Assembly: GCA_964620535.1 (NCBI GenBank)
Contig: CAZUHN010000098.1
Location: 1-16,984 of the forward strand
DNA: 16,984 bases
Reading direction: 5' to 3'
Origin: CAZUHN01 sp964620535
GTDB taxonomy: Bacteria > UBA8248
The notes under the pieces were generated by a model that saw nothing but the letters and a program-made list of their open reading frames with translations, did no database searches and was not told the DNA's origin. Shown here piece after piece: positions 5,766-13,500 of this stretch. How positions within the stretch are numbered: position 1 is the stretch's first letter; every line of letters begins with the position of its first letter. Position numbers and translations under genes: made by a program.

Positions 5766-7385
5766 ATGGCAACAAATCTCTTGCTCGTAGACGAAAACCC
5801 GATTATCCAGCGCGTCGTCGAACTCACCTTCGAGGATCAAGACGTATTCGTCTACTCCGCCACCGACCCGGAAGAAGCTCTGGCCCTCGCGCGAAACCTG
5901 AATCCCGACATTGTTGTGGCCAGTGGAAAAATGAAGGGAAGCGAGGAGCTAGAATTCTGCCGAAAGCTGAACTCTGACGCCAACCTGACGAACATCCCCG
6001 TTTTGGTGCTCTCAAGTGCGCAAGAGGGGCCGAGCGAAAGCGAAGCAATGACGGCCGGCGCCGTGGGCGTTCTCAACAAGCCCTTCCCCCCGGAAGCGCT
6101 GCTCGCGGAAGTCAACCGCGCCCTTTCGGCGAAGGTCTCGCCACCCCAAGAGACAGGAGATGCCGCGGCTGTAGACAAACCGGCCGCGGAACAAGAACCG
6201 AACGAAAACATCCTTCTTGCCCCGGATGAAATAGAAACGGGGGAGGCGGAGGAAGAATTGCTGGCGGCGTTCCCACTCGAAGAGATGGAACAGGAAAAGC
6301 TCCTCCGCGAGGCGGAGAGTCTCCTTGAAGACATCGACAATCTTCCCGATGAGAAAAATGTCGAGTCCTTGGAATCAGATGTCACGGAGACGGCCGCCGA
6401 ATCCCCCTCCGTTCCCCAGACCGCTCCGGCGCGCAACGCCCTTTTCGGAGAGAGTTTTGACGAGGAGGAAAAAGACGAAACCCAAATGTCCAAATCGCCC
6501 GACACCTCCCTGGCCTTCGACCCCGGCGTTGAGCTCGAGGCGGCCATTCCGTCCGCGGAACCCTCCTCCACGGAAGGATCTCCGGGCGAGGCTTCCTTGG
6601 AATACCTCGACATCGATGTGCTCGAGGCCGAACTCGAAGGCGTCGCTCCGGCAAAAATCGCCGCCGCCGAGCCCGAGACTCCCCCCACAAAGGGCCTCGA
6701 CCTGGAAAGCGATCTGGAAGCCACGGTCGCTGGCAAGGTACCCGATGAACAGGATGTCTACTTCGACACCGCGACCAAGCTTCAAGGGCTACCGCCCGAA
6801 GATCCTGAGGATGCCTCCCAGGAGAAACTCGACATTGACGCAATCGAAAGAGAGTTGGAAGACGCTGCAAAGGGCTGGGGCTTGGACCTCGACATTGATG
6901 GCGATCCGGAGGGCGTACCGACCTCCGCCGCCGAAGACCTGGGCATGGAATTGGAGCCGGAAAGAATACCCGAATCAGCCGCCGAATTGGAAATCGATCT
7001 CGACATCGAAGAAGAGGCCGAGACACCCCTTGCGCTGGAAGATGCCGCCCCCCCCGAGGTGATCGAGGTGGAGGCTGAACCCATCGAGGAACTGGGCCTC
7101 GACCTTGAGAGCGAGATCTCACTCCCTCAGGAGGACACGGCGGCCCCCGCCCCTCCGGTCGATGCGAAAACCCCGGATGAGACTGCCCGGGAGGCACCCA
7201 CAAAGGATATCGGAATCGGCGAAGATGCCTTGAGATCGCTCACGGAGAAGAAATTGGAACGGGCAGTCGAAGCCCTCGTCCCCAGTCTTGTCCACCGCAT
7301 CGAGACCCTCGTCGCAGAGATGATCCCTTCTATCGCGGAAAAGATCATCGTTCGAGAAATCGAAAGACTCAAGCGCGGAGAATGA
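5766..7385 (+). CDS. Receiver-like (pseudo-receiver) protein with long acidic repeat region and conserved C-terminal tail
   Basis: This 539-residue protein has three parts. Residues 1-121 are a response-regulator receiver fold: the acidic pair Asp9-Glu10, VLVLSS and the conserved lysine in VLNKPF are present, but the phosphoacceptor position reads PDIVVAS, with Ser53 in place of Asp. Residues about 125-480 are very rich in Glu, Asp, Ala and Pro, with recurrent LDID/LDLES units, and are probably disordered. Residues about 485-539 form a predicted amphipathic helical tail (VPSLVHRIETLVAEMIPSIA, ending EIERLKRGE). Similar receiver proteins with acidic linkers and an 'E..P..AE..I..EIE.L' tail occur, as I recall, in deltaproteobacteria; their role is poorly defined. 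It was probably a signalling or scaffold protein that does not use normal Asp phosphorylation. GGAG lies ten bases before the ATG. valS follows within five bases. Confidence 0.8.
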   Translation: MATNLLLVDENPIIQRVVELTFEDQDVFVYSATDPEEALALARNLNPDIVVASGKMKGSEELEFCRKLNSDANLTNIPVLVLSSAQEGPSESEAMTAGAVGVLNKPFPPEALLAEVNRALSAKVSPPQETGDAAAVDKPAAEQEPNENILLAPDEIETGEAEEELLAAFPLEEMEQEKLLREAESLLEDIDNLPDEKNVESLESDVTETAAESPSVPQTAPARNALFGESFDEEEKDETQMSKSPDTSLAFDPGVELEAAIPSAEPSSTEGSPGEASLEYLDIDVLEAELEGVAPAKIAAAEPETPPTKGLDLESDLEATVAGKVPDEQDVYFDTATKLQGLPPEDPEDASQEKLDIDAIERELEDAAKGWGLDLDIDGDPEGVPTSAAEDLGMELEPERIPESAAELEIDLDIEEEAETPLALEDAAPPEVIEVEAEPIEELGLDLESEISLPQEDTAAPAPPVDAKTPDETAREAPTKDIGIGEDALRSLTEKKLERAVEALVPSLVHRIETLVAEMIPSIAEKIIVREIERLKRGE

Positions 7386-7389
7386 TTTT

Positions 7390-10011
7390 TTGTTAGGCCC
7401 TCGTTTCGATCCCAAGGCGATCGAAGATCGCTGGTATGCCTTTTGGGAGGAGAAAGGATTTTTTCACGCCGAAGGAGGCGAAACCCGGCCGTCCTATTCG
7501 GTGGTGATACCCCCTCCGAACGTCACCGGATCCCTTCATATGGGCCATGCGCTCAACAACACCATCCAGGATATTCTCGTCCGCTGGAAGCGAATGAGCG
7601 GACACAACGTCTGCTGGATTCCGGGAACCGACCATGCGGGAATCGCCACCCAAAACATCGTGGAGCGGCAGCTCGCCTCTGAAGGGCTTTCGCGCGATTC
7701 GCTGGGCCGGGAAGCCTTCGTGGAGCGGGTTTGGAAATGGAAGGAGGAGAGCGGAGGCGTCATCATCAATCAGCTCCGGCGACTGGGCGCCTCCTGTGAC
7801 TGGGAGCGCGAGCGCTTCACGATGGACGAGGGGCTCTCGCGGGCCGTCCGCGAGGCGTTTGTGCGCCTCTACGAAGAAGGGCTCATCTACCGGGGCGATT
7901 ACCTCGTAAACTGGTGCCCCCGATGCGGCACCGCGCTCGCCGACCTGGAGGTCGAATACGAAGAACGCGACGGGCATCTTTGGGATTTCCACTACCCCCG
8001 CTGGGAGGGAGGAGAAGGCCTGACCATCACTACAACCCGACCGGAGACCATGCTGGGGGATACGGCGGTGGCGGTTCACCCGGATGACGAGCGCCACCGG
8101 CAAATGGTGGGCAAAATGCTGCGCCTGCCCCTGCTCGACCGGCGGATTCCGGTCATCGCGGACTCATACGTGGATCCCGAATTTGGAACCGGCGCGCTCA
8201 AGGTCACCCCAGCCCACGACCCGAACGACTTCGAGCTCGGAAACCGCCATCACCTTGAACAAATCAACATCCTTACGCCCGAAGGCAAGATCAACGCAAA
8301 CGGCGGCCCGTACGAGAATCAGGACCGGTTCGAGGCCCGAAAACAAGTATTAGCGGATTTGCAGGCCCTCGGCCTGGTGAAGAGTGAGCGTCCCTACCGC
8401 CACGCGATCGGGGGCTGCTACCGGTGCGCCACCGTGGTCGAACCCTGCCTCTTAAAGCAGTGGTTCGTCCGGACCAAGCCCCTCGCCGAAGCCGGAATCC
8501 GGGCCGTTGAAGAGGGACGAATTCGGATCATCCCAAAGCAATGGGAGGCCACTTACTTCGAATGGATGCACAATATCCGCGATTGGTGCATCAGCCGGCA
8601 GGTATGGTGGGGGCACCAGATCCCAGCCTGGCACAACGATGAGACCGGCGAGGTCATTGTCTCCCGCGAGGATCCCAAAGACCCCAAGCTCCGCCGGGAG
8701 TCGGACGTACTCGACACATGGTTCAGCTCGGCGCTCTGGCCCTTTTCCACCTTCGGCTGGCCCGAGAAAAACGCCGACCTGGATACCTTCTACCCGACCT
8801 CGGTCCTTGTCACCGGCTTCGATATCATTTTTTTCTGGGTTGCGCGCATGATCATGGCCGGTCTCAAGTTCATGGGTGACGTACCTTTTGCCGATGTCTA
8901 TATCCACGCCCTCGTCCGTGACCAAGAGGGCCAGAAGATGAGCAAGACGCGGGGCAACATCATTGATCCCCTCGAGGTCATCGACGCGTACGGCACCGAC
9001 GCCCTTCGCCTCACTCTCACCGCCATGGCCGCCCAGGGCCGGGACATACGACTTTCGATGGATCGCATCGCCGGCTACCGGAACTTCTGCAACAAACTCT
9101 GGAACGCGGCGCGATTCACCCTGATGAACATGGAAGATGATCTTCCCGAAATGCCATCCCGCGATCAGCTGTCTCTCTGCGACCGTTGGATCCTGAGCCG
9201 GCTGAACGGGGTCAACCGCAAAGTGGACAAAGCGCTCGAGGAATACCGCTTCAACGACGCGGCGTTGGCACTCTATCAATTTACCTGGCACGAGCTTTGC
9301 GATTGGCACATCGAAGTGATCAAGCCTGCTCTCACGGACGGCGCCGGCGGGGACGGCGCCCGCGCGATCCTCGGGCGCGTCCTGGAGCGTACCCTCCGTC
9401 TCCTCCATCCCATCCTCCCCTACATCACCGAGGAGATCTGGCAGAGGCTCCCCGGCCGAGAAGGCGAGAGCATCATGATCGCCCCCTGGCCCTCCCCCGA
9501 TCCGGATTGGGACGACCCTTCCGCTGAGGAGGACTTCGGCCGATTGACGGAGGTGATCGGAGGGGTGCGGAACATTCGCGGCGAATTGAACATCCCTCCC
9601 GGAAAGGAGGTCCAGGCGCTCATTCACGTCGAAGATCCCGTGCGCGAAAGGCTCCTTCTGCACGAGGCCGAGTGGGTTAAGCGCCTTGCCAAAATTCTGC
9701 CCGATTGGACGCTCGGCCCCGACGTGTCGCGTCCCAAAACGGCCGCGGCGGCCGTGGGGGACGGCTTTCAAATCTTCATTCCCATCGGCGGCTTGATTGA
9801 TCCCGAAGAGGAAATCCGCCGCCTCGAAAAACAACTTTCCGACGTTGCCAAAGACATCGGAAACCTCGAGAAAAAATTGGCGACGCCCTCCTTCCTGGAG
9901 CGGGCCCCCGCCGCCGTCGTTGAAAAAGATCGGGACCGGCTCGGCGACGCGCAGAACCGAGAGGCGAAACTGCGGGACAGCCTTTCCCGGATCATGGAAA
10001 TCAAGGGGTAG
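7390..10011 (+). CDS. valS: Valyl-tRNA synthetase
   Basis: This 873-residue class I synthetase charges tRNA-Val with valine. The catalytic domain carries the HIGH motif as HMGH (50-53) and the KMSKS motif as KMSKT (516-520, followed by RGN). The inserted editing (CP1) domain, which hydrolyses mischarged Thr-tRNA, contains TTRPETMLGDTAVAVHP. A Cys-rich CPRCG segment is also visible. The anticodon-binding domain follows, and the C-terminal coiled coil starts near DPEEEIRRLEKQL. The best start is TTG at 7390, with GGAG (7377-7380) nine bases upstream and a product beginning MLGPRFDPKAIE, as in other ValS proteins. It is four bases downstream of the receiver-like gene. Its TAG lies in the same reading frame as the next gene, birA. 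Confidence 0.97.
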   Translation: MLGPRFDPKAIEDRWYAFWEEKGFFHAEGGETRPSYSVVIPPPNVTGSLHMGHALNNTIQDILVRWKRMSGHNVCWIPGTDHAGIATQNIVERQLASEGLSRDSLGREAFVERVWKWKEESGGVIINQLRRLGASCDWERERFTMDEGLSRAVREAFVRLYEEGLIYRGDYLVNWCPRCGTALADLEVEYEERDGHLWDFHYPRWEGGEGLTITTTRPETMLGDTAVAVHPDDERHRQMVGKMLRLPLLDRRIPVIADSYVDPEFGTGALKVTPAHDPNDFELGNRHHLEQINILTPEGKINANGGPYENQDRFEARKQVLADLQALGLVKSERPYRHAIGGCYRCATVVEPCLLKQWFVRTKPLAEAGIRAVEEGRIRIIPKQWEATYFEWMHNIRDWCISRQVWWGHQIPAWHNDETGEVIVSREDPKDPKLRRESDVLDTWFSSALWPFSTFGWPEKNADLDTFYPTSVLVTGFDIIFFWVARMIMAGLKFMGDVPFADVYIHALVRDQEGQKMSKTRGNIIDPLEVIDAYGTDALRLTLTAMAAQGRDIRLSMDRIAGYRNFCNKLWNAARFTLMNMEDDLPEMPSRDQLSLCDRWILSRLNGVNRKVDKALEEYRFNDAALALYQFTWHELCDWHIEVIKPALTDGAGGDGARAILGRVLERTLRLLHPILPYITEEIWQRLPGREGESIMIAPWPSPDPDWDDPSAEEDFGRLTEVIGGVRNIRGELNIPPGKEVQALIHVEDPVRERLLLHEAEWVKRLAKILPDWTLGPDVSRPKTAAAAVGDGFQIFIPIGGLIDPEEEIRRLEKQLSDVAKDIGNLEKKLATPSFLERAPAAVVEKDRDRLGDAQNREAKLRDSLSRIMEIKG

Positions 10012-10014
10012 ATA

Positions 10015-10779
10015 ATCCGCTCCGACGCCTCCGCCTGCTCATCTTTCTGGCGAATCGAAAGATTCGATGAGATCGAATCGACGAACGACCTGGCGCTTGA
10101 GCGCGCCCGGGCGGGCGAACCCGAAGGTCTCGTGATTTCCGCCAGTTGCCAGCAGAAAGGGCGCGGGCGCGACGGCCGGAGCTGGTATTCTCCCCCCGGA
10201 ACTGGGGTATATTTTTCGACCCTTCTCCGGCCCGACCTTCCGGCCAGGCGCGTCACATGCCTCCCCATCGTTGCGGGTGTAGCCTTGGCCGAGGGCCTTT
10301 CCAGTCTGGGAGATCGGCCGGTCGGGCTAAAATGGCCGAACGATCTGCGGGTCGGCGGAAAGAAATTGGGCGGTGTCCTCTGTGAGTATGAATCGAAAGG
10401 GGGATCTCCTCCGGCCGTCATCGTCGGGGTGGGGATAAACTTGAAAGCGCCCCCTGGTGATTTTCCTCCGGACCTACGTGAGTGCGCCACATCCCTCGCC
10501 GCCACCGGCGCCGCCCTCCCGCTCGCCGACACCGTCCTGAAAACGCTCCTGGACCGGATGGAAAGTTGGTACAAGAAATTGTTGTTCAAAGGGTTCTCAG
10601 CGGCAAAGGACCGTTGGGCCGAAATGTGCGATAATTTTGGGGATGAGGTTTCGCTCCAAGGGGCCCGCTCCCTTGTGCGGGGCCGTGTGTGCGGAGTAGA
10701 CGAATCCGGGGAGCTTTTACTCACCTTGGCGAACGGAAAAACGATCCGCATTGTAGCGGGTGAGGTGATGGAGGGATGA
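10015..10779 (+). CDS. birA: Biotin-[acetyl-CoA-carboxylase] ligase (monofunctional), start codon uncertain
   Basis: This enzyme activates biotin to biotinyl-AMP and attaches it to carboxylase carrier proteins. Motifs, numbered from the start used here, are ESTND (21-25), GRGRDGR (49-55), KWPND (106-110), GVGIN, and a small C-terminal barrel (RGRVCGVDESGELLL). There is no N-terminal winged helix, so it is a class I ligase and not a repressor. The frame opens directly after the valS TAG, but the first ATG/GTG/TTG is the GTG at 10132, which lies after the substrate-binding STND segment. I therefore place the start at the non-canonical ATC 10015, six bases after AGGGG (10004-10008). ATA 10012, another rare start, or readthrough of the valS stop are alternatives. 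The last four bases overlap the coaX ATG. Confidence 0.85.
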   Translation: MRSDASACSSFWRIERFDEIESTNDLALERARAGEPEGLVISASCQQKGRGRDGRSWYSPPGTGVYFSTLLRPDLPARRVTCLPIVAGVALAEGLSSLGDRPVGLKWPNDLRVGGKKLGGVLCEYESKGGSPPAVIVGVGINLKAPPGDFPPDLRECATSLAATGAALPLADTVLKTLLDRMESWYKKLLFKGFSAAKDRWAEMCDNFGDEVSLQGARSLVRGRVCGVDESGELLLTLANGKTIRIVAGEVMEG

Positions 10780-11555
10780 ATTCCGGGGCTTTGCTGCTGG
10801 CCATCGACGTAGGAAACACACAAACCGTAATCGGACTCTTCGACGGCCGGGACAAGAAGGCGAGCTGGAGCCTCGGCTCGGTCGCCAGCCGCTCTTCAGA
10901 CGAGCTGGCGGCCCTTATCGAAGGCCTTTTTCGCCTGGATGGTCACCGGATGGCCGACGTGGACCGCGTGGTTCTCTCGAGCGTGGTGCCTCCGTTGGGC
11001 CCGACCCTGGAAACGATGGTGAAGCGGTGCTTCGGCGTGGCTCCGCTGGTGGTGGGACCGGGAACGAAGACCGGGGTCGTCATCAAATATGAGAATCCTC
11101 ATGAGGTGGGCGCCGACCGTGTAGTGAATGCAGTCGCGGGATTTCACTATTTCGGGGGTCCTCTTATCGTCGTCGACTTCGGGACGGCGATTACGTTCGA
11201 CGCGATCTCAGCAAAGGGAGAATATCTGGGCGGCGTGATCGCGCCCGGCTTTGGTATCGGCCTCGAGGCCCTCGTTAATCAGACGGCCCGTCTGCCCCGC
11301 GTCGAGCCGCTTCCGCCGCCCTCGGTCATCGGGAAAAACACGGTCCACAGCATTCAGTCAGGCATGTTTTTCGGCTACCAAGGGCTCGTGAGGGAAATCG
11401 TCAAGCGCATTAAGGCGGAGCTGGGGGGAACGGCGAAGGTGGTGGCCACGGGAGGGCAGAGCCCTCTCCTGGCGGGCGATAGCGATCTGTTTGATGAGGT
11501 AAAACCGGACTTAACCTTATGGGGCCTTTACCATATCGCGGAGCGAAATCCGTAA
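10776..11555 (+). CDS. coaX: Type III pantothenate kinase
   Basis: This 259-residue enzyme catalyses the first step of coenzyme A synthesis, ATP-dependent phosphorylation of pantothenate. It has the ASKHA fold of the CoaX family: DVGNT (11-15) for phosphate binding, GADR (112-115) for pantothenate, DFGTAITFD (134-142), GGVIAPG and VATGG. The ATG overlaps the end of birA (ATGA), so the two are probably translationally coupled. A ligase-kinase pair of this kind is common across several bacterial groups. Length and motifs are complete. Confidence 0.95.
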   Translation: MNSGALLLAIDVGNTQTVIGLFDGRDKKASWSLGSVASRSSDELAALIEGLFRLDGHRMADVDRVVLSSVVPPLGPTLETMVKRCFGVAPLVVGPGTKTGVVIKYENPHEVGADRVVNAVAGFHYFGGPLIVVDFGTAITFDAISAKGEYLGGVIAPGFGIGLEALVNQTARLPRVEPLPPPSVIGKNTVHSIQSGMFFGYQGLVREIVKRIKAELGGTAKVVATGGQSPLLAGDSDLFDEVKPDLTLWGLYHIAERNP

Positions 11556-11623
11556 ATCTTTCGGCGTGCCGGTTGAGCCGCGGGAAGGGAAGGAAATTCG
11601 GTTTGGAGTAAGCTGAGGAAATT

Positions 11624-12409
11624 GTGGTCGAGTGCAACGATATCTCGAAAACCATGGATCAGTTCTATCCCCTCGCGGTGAGCGCCTGGTACCAGCACAA
11701 CTCTATTGCGGCCCACCTTTGAAACCATACCATTTACGCCCTGAAACTGGACATTGGCCTCCGCTGGCAGGAAGAGCGCCTGATCCGCGTAGGGGTCGCC
11801 TCTCTGATTCACGATCTCGGTATGTTCCGGGTATCTCAAGAACTTCGTCACAAAGAGGGGAATCTTTCGGTACGCGAGGTTGCTGAGGTCGGGAATAACC
11901 CGGTTCACGGCTACAATATTATTGTGCAAACATTTGAGAAGTCGCTTGGCTGGCACGCGGAAGTCATTCACCAGGAACACGAAAGAGAAAACGGCCGGGG
12001 CTATCCGCAGAGGCTGACGGGGAACGATATTTCCGACTACGCGAAGGTGCTCGGCCTCGCAGGTATCTACGAGGCGCTTACCTACTACCGGCCCCGCCGG
12101 GAAAAGATGCTCCCCTACAAGGCGGTCCAGGAGATCATCCAAACCCAGAAAACCTCTTTTCATAACAAACTCTTAAATGTAATAATCGAAGAATTATCTG
12201 TCTTTTCATTGAACAGCCTCGTACGCCTAAACTCCAGCGCCATCGGCCATGTGGGGCAAACCGTACAAGGGCAACCGATCCGGCCCCAAATTCAAATGAT
12301 TTTCGACGATCAGGGAACCGAAATCATAGAAGAGTGGCGCATTGACCTGCAAGAATTTCCGCTTCTATACATCGTGGATTCAGTGGACGAGACGGAGTTG
12401 CTTGCATAG
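11624..12409 (+). pseudogene. HD-GYP-type phosphohydrolase gene interrupted by an in-frame TGA
   Basis: One frame across this stretch reads as an HD-GYP-like protein: SIAAHL, then TGA at 11720-11722, then NHTIYALKL, LIHDLGMFRV (the HD pair), HQEHERENGRGYP (the GYP segment) and a C-terminal part with SLVRLNSSAIGHV. Intact relatives have an unbroken 'H..N..IYALKL' segment where the TGA falls. HD-GYP enzymes typically degrade cyclic-di-GMP; the Lys usual after the HD pair (HDIGK) is Met here, as in some divergent members. A GTG at 11624 with GAGG five bases upstream would give 261 codons if uninterrupted. The piece after the stop has an ATG at 11822, but that lies beyond the HD motif. TGA ends several intact genes here, so recoding is unlikely. 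Most likely a pseudogene, possibly also shortened at its N-terminus, or a sequencing error. Confidence 0.65.
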
Positions 12410-12437
12410 TGGATAGTCAACTCAAGGGATCTCCCGA

Positions 12438-13343
12438 ATGATGCGTTCAACCTCCTCCCGCTCCTCTCCCCTTGCGCGAGTGATTCATCAGACATTCCCC
12501 GTTTATATTTTCGCCGCGACTTTATTTTTCGCATTTTTTGCCAGACCGACTCTCGCATCGCCCATAATACCGAGCAAAAAGTTTTCCCCTCCTTCTGCTG
12601 TGAACCTCACATACGACGTCGATTTTTTGTGGTTCAAGAACATGGCGCGGGGTCTCGTGCGATTGCGAATGATTTCGGAAAATCGCTACCGAGCCGAACT
12701 CTTGGCAGAAACGAAAGGGCTGATCGGATTGCTCACGTCCTATCAGAAAAATCACTATATCAGCGAGATGGAATTCCTGCCCGAACGAGGCCGTCTTTTG
12801 AGCCGAAAATTCACCAATATTACCACTCGAGGGAAGATCGAAAGAAAAAGCATCGCCTTCATCGATTACAAGAATCACGAGGTCCGGTGGGTGACTTTTC
12901 AGAACGACGAGTTCAAAAGGGAGGGTGGCTTTCCCTTTCCCGATGGCACCGTTTATGAGGATGTGCTCTCCGCGTTTTTCAATTTCCGTAACGGCGCCTT
13001 TGGTGACCTCAGACCGGGAAGGAAAATCACCGTCACCTCCCTACCTGACTATGAAAAATCCGAAAACGGGGAACATATTGACGGAACTGAACTCGCCCAG
13101 AGCATAGAAATAACCATCGCGGACGAAAAAGTAGAGAAAGCATACCGGCGGCGGTACAACCGGACGAAAAATACGGGCATGCTCGTATTCGTAAAGGTGC
13201 CCAAGAAAATTTTCGGCCAAGAAACCGGGGAGATAAGGATCTGGTTCGATCCCGACCTCATTCCCGTTTTCGCGACCGTGGAAGACGCCATCTTGTTCGG
13301 CGACGTTCACGGTTCCTTGCGAAGCGCCGACATCCCTCCTTGA
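12438..13343 (+). CDS. Secreted DUF3108 domain-containing protein
   Basis: This 301-residue protein begins with a basic N-terminus and a hydrophobic core (VYIFAATLFFAFFA), with a likely signal-peptidase site after TLA at residue 40. The mature part starts with LTYDVDFLWFKNMARGLVRL, the pattern of DUF3108 (Pfam PF11306): a predicted periplasmic beta-rich domain, probably barrel-like. The segments GGFPFPDGTVYEDVLSAFFN and IRIWFDPDLIPV also fit that family. The function of the family is unknown. The start at 12438 (or the adjacent ATG at 12441) has AAGGG about eleven bases upstream. Local sequence is somewhat more AT-rich than the flanking operons. It follows the broken HD-GYP gene by 28 bases and converges with the minus-strand operon. 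Confidence 0.82.
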   Translation: MMRSTSSRSSPLARVIHQTFPVYIFAATLFFAFFARPTLASPIIPSKKFSPPSAVNLTYDVDFLWFKNMARGLVRLRMISENRYRAELLAETKGLIGLLTSYQKNHYISEMEFLPERGRLLSRKFTNITTRGKIERKSIAFIDYKNHEVRWVTFQNDEFKREGGFPFPDGTVYEDVLSAFFNFRNGAFGDLRPGRKITVTSLPDYEKSENGEHIDGTELAQSIEITIADEKVEKAYRRRYNRTKNTGMLVFVKVPKKIFGQETGEIRIWFDPDLIPVFATVEDAILFGDVHGSLRSADIPP

Positions 13344-13347
13344 TGGG

Positions 13348-13362
13348 ATCGCCCAAGGCGAT
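13348..13362. terminator. Small hairpin between the convergent DUF3108 gene and yraN relic
   Basis: ATCGCC-CAA-GGCGAT forms a perfect 6-base stem with a three-base loop, exactly in the 19-base gap between the two converging stop codons. No T-run follows on either strand, so it may be a weak bidirectional terminator or only a transcript-end stem. Confidence 0.3.
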
Positions 13363-13482
13363 TCAGAGGCGGAATGCATCCCAGATGATATCCTTCGCTC
13401 GGGGTTTACCGTCCTCGGTCGTTTCCACGAGCACCACGTCGAAACGGCAAGCCGCCTCTTCGCCGCGTCTCCCCTCCGCCAT
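13363..13482 (-). pseudogene. yraN: C-terminal relic of yraN (UPF0102 nuclease-like family)
   Basis: Thirty-nine codons read from ATG 13482 to TGA 13363 on the minus strand. They contain EEAACRFDVVLVE and end DAFRL, matching the last third of YraN/UPF0102 proteins, which normally have about 115-125 residues and end in a 'CRFDVV...AF' segment. The endonuclease-like core, with its E..Y...GEIDLI and EVK segments, is absent. The fragment is in the same frame as rnhB, separated by the rnhB TAA and six codons. yraN normally follows rnhB in this operon, so this is probably a deletion remnant. Whether the short peptide is made is unknown. Confidence 0.6.
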
Positions 13483-13500
13483 TGACAAGGGGCGTTTCCC

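Noticed and set aside
8452..9834. Minus-strand frame of 460 codons opposite valS
   Set aside because: Long only because stops are rare opposite GC-rich codons; valS is certain on the plus strand.
11528..12163. Minus-strand frame of 211 codons opposite the HD-GYP-like gene
   Set aside because: The plus strand carries the HD and GYP motifs; the antisense product has no recognisable domain.
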